From Caldisericota bacterium (GTDB taxonomy: Bacteria; Caldisericota; Caldisericia; Cryosericales; Cryosericaceae): a stretch of 5,570 bases of DNA. The DNA lies in the NCBI GenBank assembly GCA_026390195.1, contig JAPLGK010000087.1, positions 1-5,570 on the forward strand, in the 5' to 3' direction. Within the stretch, counting starts at the first letter, position 1, and every line of letters starts with the position of its first letter. The notes beneath the pieces are model-generated. The model saw nothing but the letters and a program-made list of their open reading frames with translations, was not told where the DNA came from and ran no database searches. This document shows positions 4,353 through 5,570 of the stretch, one piece after another. The translations under genes were made by a program, and so were the position numbers.

Positions 4353-5570
4353 ATGAAGTCTTCTGCTGAATTCAAACAGCTCTATGCAGCGAAGACACCG
4401 ACATCCCGAACGCTGAGCGAGCGTGCCCAGCAGACTCTCCCGGCGGGTGTCGTCGCCAACGTCAAGTACTTTGCCCCCTACCCGCTGTTCATGGAGCGGG
4501 CGGCAGGTTCACACTTGTGGGATGTCGATGGGAACGAGTACATCGACTACTGCCTCGCGTTTGGGCCGCTCATCCTCGGTCATGGGCATCCGGCTGTTGT
4601 CAGCGCTGTGGCAAAGTCATTTGCGACATGGGGTACGACGATTTTTGGCACGCCGAACGAACTCGAGATCCGGTACGCCGAGAAACTGATGTCCATGCTG
4701 CCGATCGCCGGCAAGGTACGTCTCACCAACAGTGGCTCCGAGGCGACGTACCTGGCCTTGCAGCTGGGCCGCGCCGCAACCGAAAAGTCAGCTATCGCGC
4801 GTTTCGAAGGGCACTACCATGGGTGGCATTATGAGGGCGTGCTCAGCAATACCCCGCGGGCGGCAGACTACGGAGATCCAGAGCGGCCGACGTCCGTGGC
4901 CGGGTCCCGCGGGACTCCTGCGTGTATCCTCCAGAACACGCTGGTGCTTCCGTTCAACGACCTCGAAGCGTGCAGGACGCTGCTCACGGCCAATCGTGAC
5001 CGCGTCGGCACCGTCATCGTCGAGCCGTCGCCCCGGGCGTTCTACCAGACAGAGCCGGCTTTTCTGGCCGGGCTGCGTGCCTTGACCAAGGAGCTCGGGA
5101 TGGTCCTCATCTTCGACGAGGTCATGTCGGGGTTTCGCTCGGGCCCCAGGGGTGCGGCCGGCGTCTTTGGTGTCGAACCGGACCTCATGGTACTGGGCAA
5201 GATCATCGGGGGCGGATTCCCTGTGGGAGCGGTAGCGGGACGGGAGGAGCTATTGGAGCTGACGTCGCCGTTGGCGAGTGGCGGAAGCGTCTTCCACTCC
5301 GGGACGTTCAATGGGGCAGTCCAGGTCCTCGCTGCGGGGCTTGCCACGCTGGAGATCCTGTCAGATGAGTCTCAGATGCGGCCATTCTATGCTGCGACCG
5401 AAGAGTTCAAGACCGGCATCCGCCATCTGCTGACAGCCCGCCACATCCCCGGGCACGTGGCCGGCCTCGGCGCCAACTTCGGCGTCGTCATGAGCGAGAC
5501 GCAGATTCGCAACTACCGGGACCTGGGTCGAGAGTACGGAGCGCTGCGCGAGGCCTTCGACTTCTCGTGC
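4353..5570 (+). CDS. Glutamate-1-semialdehyde-aminomutase-like class III aminotransferase (3' end beyond window)
   Basis: An open frame of 406 codons from ATG 4353 continues past the window; family members of about 430-450 residues suggest only a few dozen residues are missing. AGAGG (4341-4345) overlaps the upstream stop codon, seven bases before the ATG. The N-terminal LPAGVVANVKYF (29-40) and DVDGNEYIDYCLAFGPLILGH (57-77) follow the HemL layout, then NSGSEATYLALQLGR (126-140) phosphate cup, HYHGWH (154-159), VEPSP (223-227), FDEVMSGFR (254-262) with Asp255, LGKIIGGGFPVGA (281-293) with Lys283 as PLP lysine, and HSGTFNGAVQ (315-324). The active-site skeleton is intact. It departs from true HemL in GWHYEGVL after the HYH motif and in HSGTFNGAV in place of the usual AGTLSGNP, and no tetrapyrrole genes are near. 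I therefore regard it as a HemL-like transaminase or aminomutase of the kamA cluster rather than a heme enzyme. It shares overall class III motifs but little detailed sequence with its upstream neighbour, so the pair is not a recent duplication. Confidence 0.85.
   Translation, partial: MKSSAEFKQLYAAKTPTSRTLSERAQQTLPAGVVANVKYFAPYPLFMERAAGSHLWDVDGNEYIDYCLAFGPLILGHGHPAVVSAVAKSFATWGTTIFGTPNELEIRYAEKLMSMLPIAGKVRLTNSGSEATYLALQLGRAATEKSAIARFEGHYHGWHYEGVLSNTPRAADYGDPERPTSVAGSRGTPACILQNTLVLPFNDLEACRTLLTANRDRVGTVIVEPSPRAFYQTEPAFLAGLRALTKELGMVLIFDEVMSGFRSGPRGAAGVFGVEPDLMVLGKIIGGGFPVGAVAGREELLELTSPLASGGSVFHSGTFNGAVQVLAAGLATLEILSDESQMRPFYAATEEFKTGIRHLLTARHIPGHVAGLGANFGVVMSETQIRNYRDLGREYGALREAFDFSC

Noticed and set aside
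3002..5570. The two aminotransferases as a recent tandem duplication
   Set aside because: They share only general class III motifs; lengths, N-termini and active-site loops differ strongly.

Overview
The window carries part of an anaerobe-like bacterial chromosome. Every gene I can support lies on the + strand. From about base 190 onward the DNA looks GC-rich (by eye near 58-60%), spacing is tight, and starts other than ATG are used (GTG at 285, TTG at 1719, each behind a strong AGGAGG-type ribosome site). Both tRNA genes encode their CCA ends. Lysine 2,3-aminomutase with two class III aminotransferases suggests an amino-acid-fermenting or otherwise anaerobic lifestyle. I cannot name the lineage; one possibility among several is a poorly cultured candidate phylum, and nothing in the sequence settles it.

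Region 1 (1-190) is different in composition (my count for bases 1-180 is about 42% G+C). It holds the N-terminal piece of a minimal nucleotidyltransferase, cut off just after its catalytic motif: a degraded remnant, possibly of an MNT/HEPN-type toxin-antitoxin gene. Region 2 (190-1449) is a two-gene unit: a FolT-like ECF transporter substrate-binding (S) protein, overlapped by 14 bases by a YuiH-type sulfite-oxidase-like molybdopterin oxidoreductase. Region 3 (1450-1718) is a near-consensus sigma70 promoter followed by tRNA-Ile(GAT) and tRNA-Ala(TGC), the pair that usually sits in the 16S-23S spacer but is found here without rRNA.

Region 4 (1719-5570) starts 20 nt after the tRNA-Ala CCA with kamA (lysine 2,3-aminomutase, all catalytic residues present). 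It is followed after 5 nt by a complete class III aminotransferase with an unusual four-cysteine segment, and after another 10 nt by a second, glutamate-1-semialdehyde-aminomutase-like class III enzyme that runs off the window. No terminator or second promoter is visible between the tRNAs and kamA, so the tRNAs and the lysine genes are probably one transcript, with tRNA 3' processing generating a very short kamA leader.

The most interesting reading is a lysine/beta-lysine pathway in which KamA makes L-beta-lysine and one or both PLP enzymes act on it. This resembles in outline the Bacillus kamA-yod cluster, which also has a class III aminotransferase, and differs from the classical kamA-kamDE-kdd-kce fermentation cluster. 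That role is inference; the catalytic identity of KamA is well supported, the substrates of the two aminotransferases are not.
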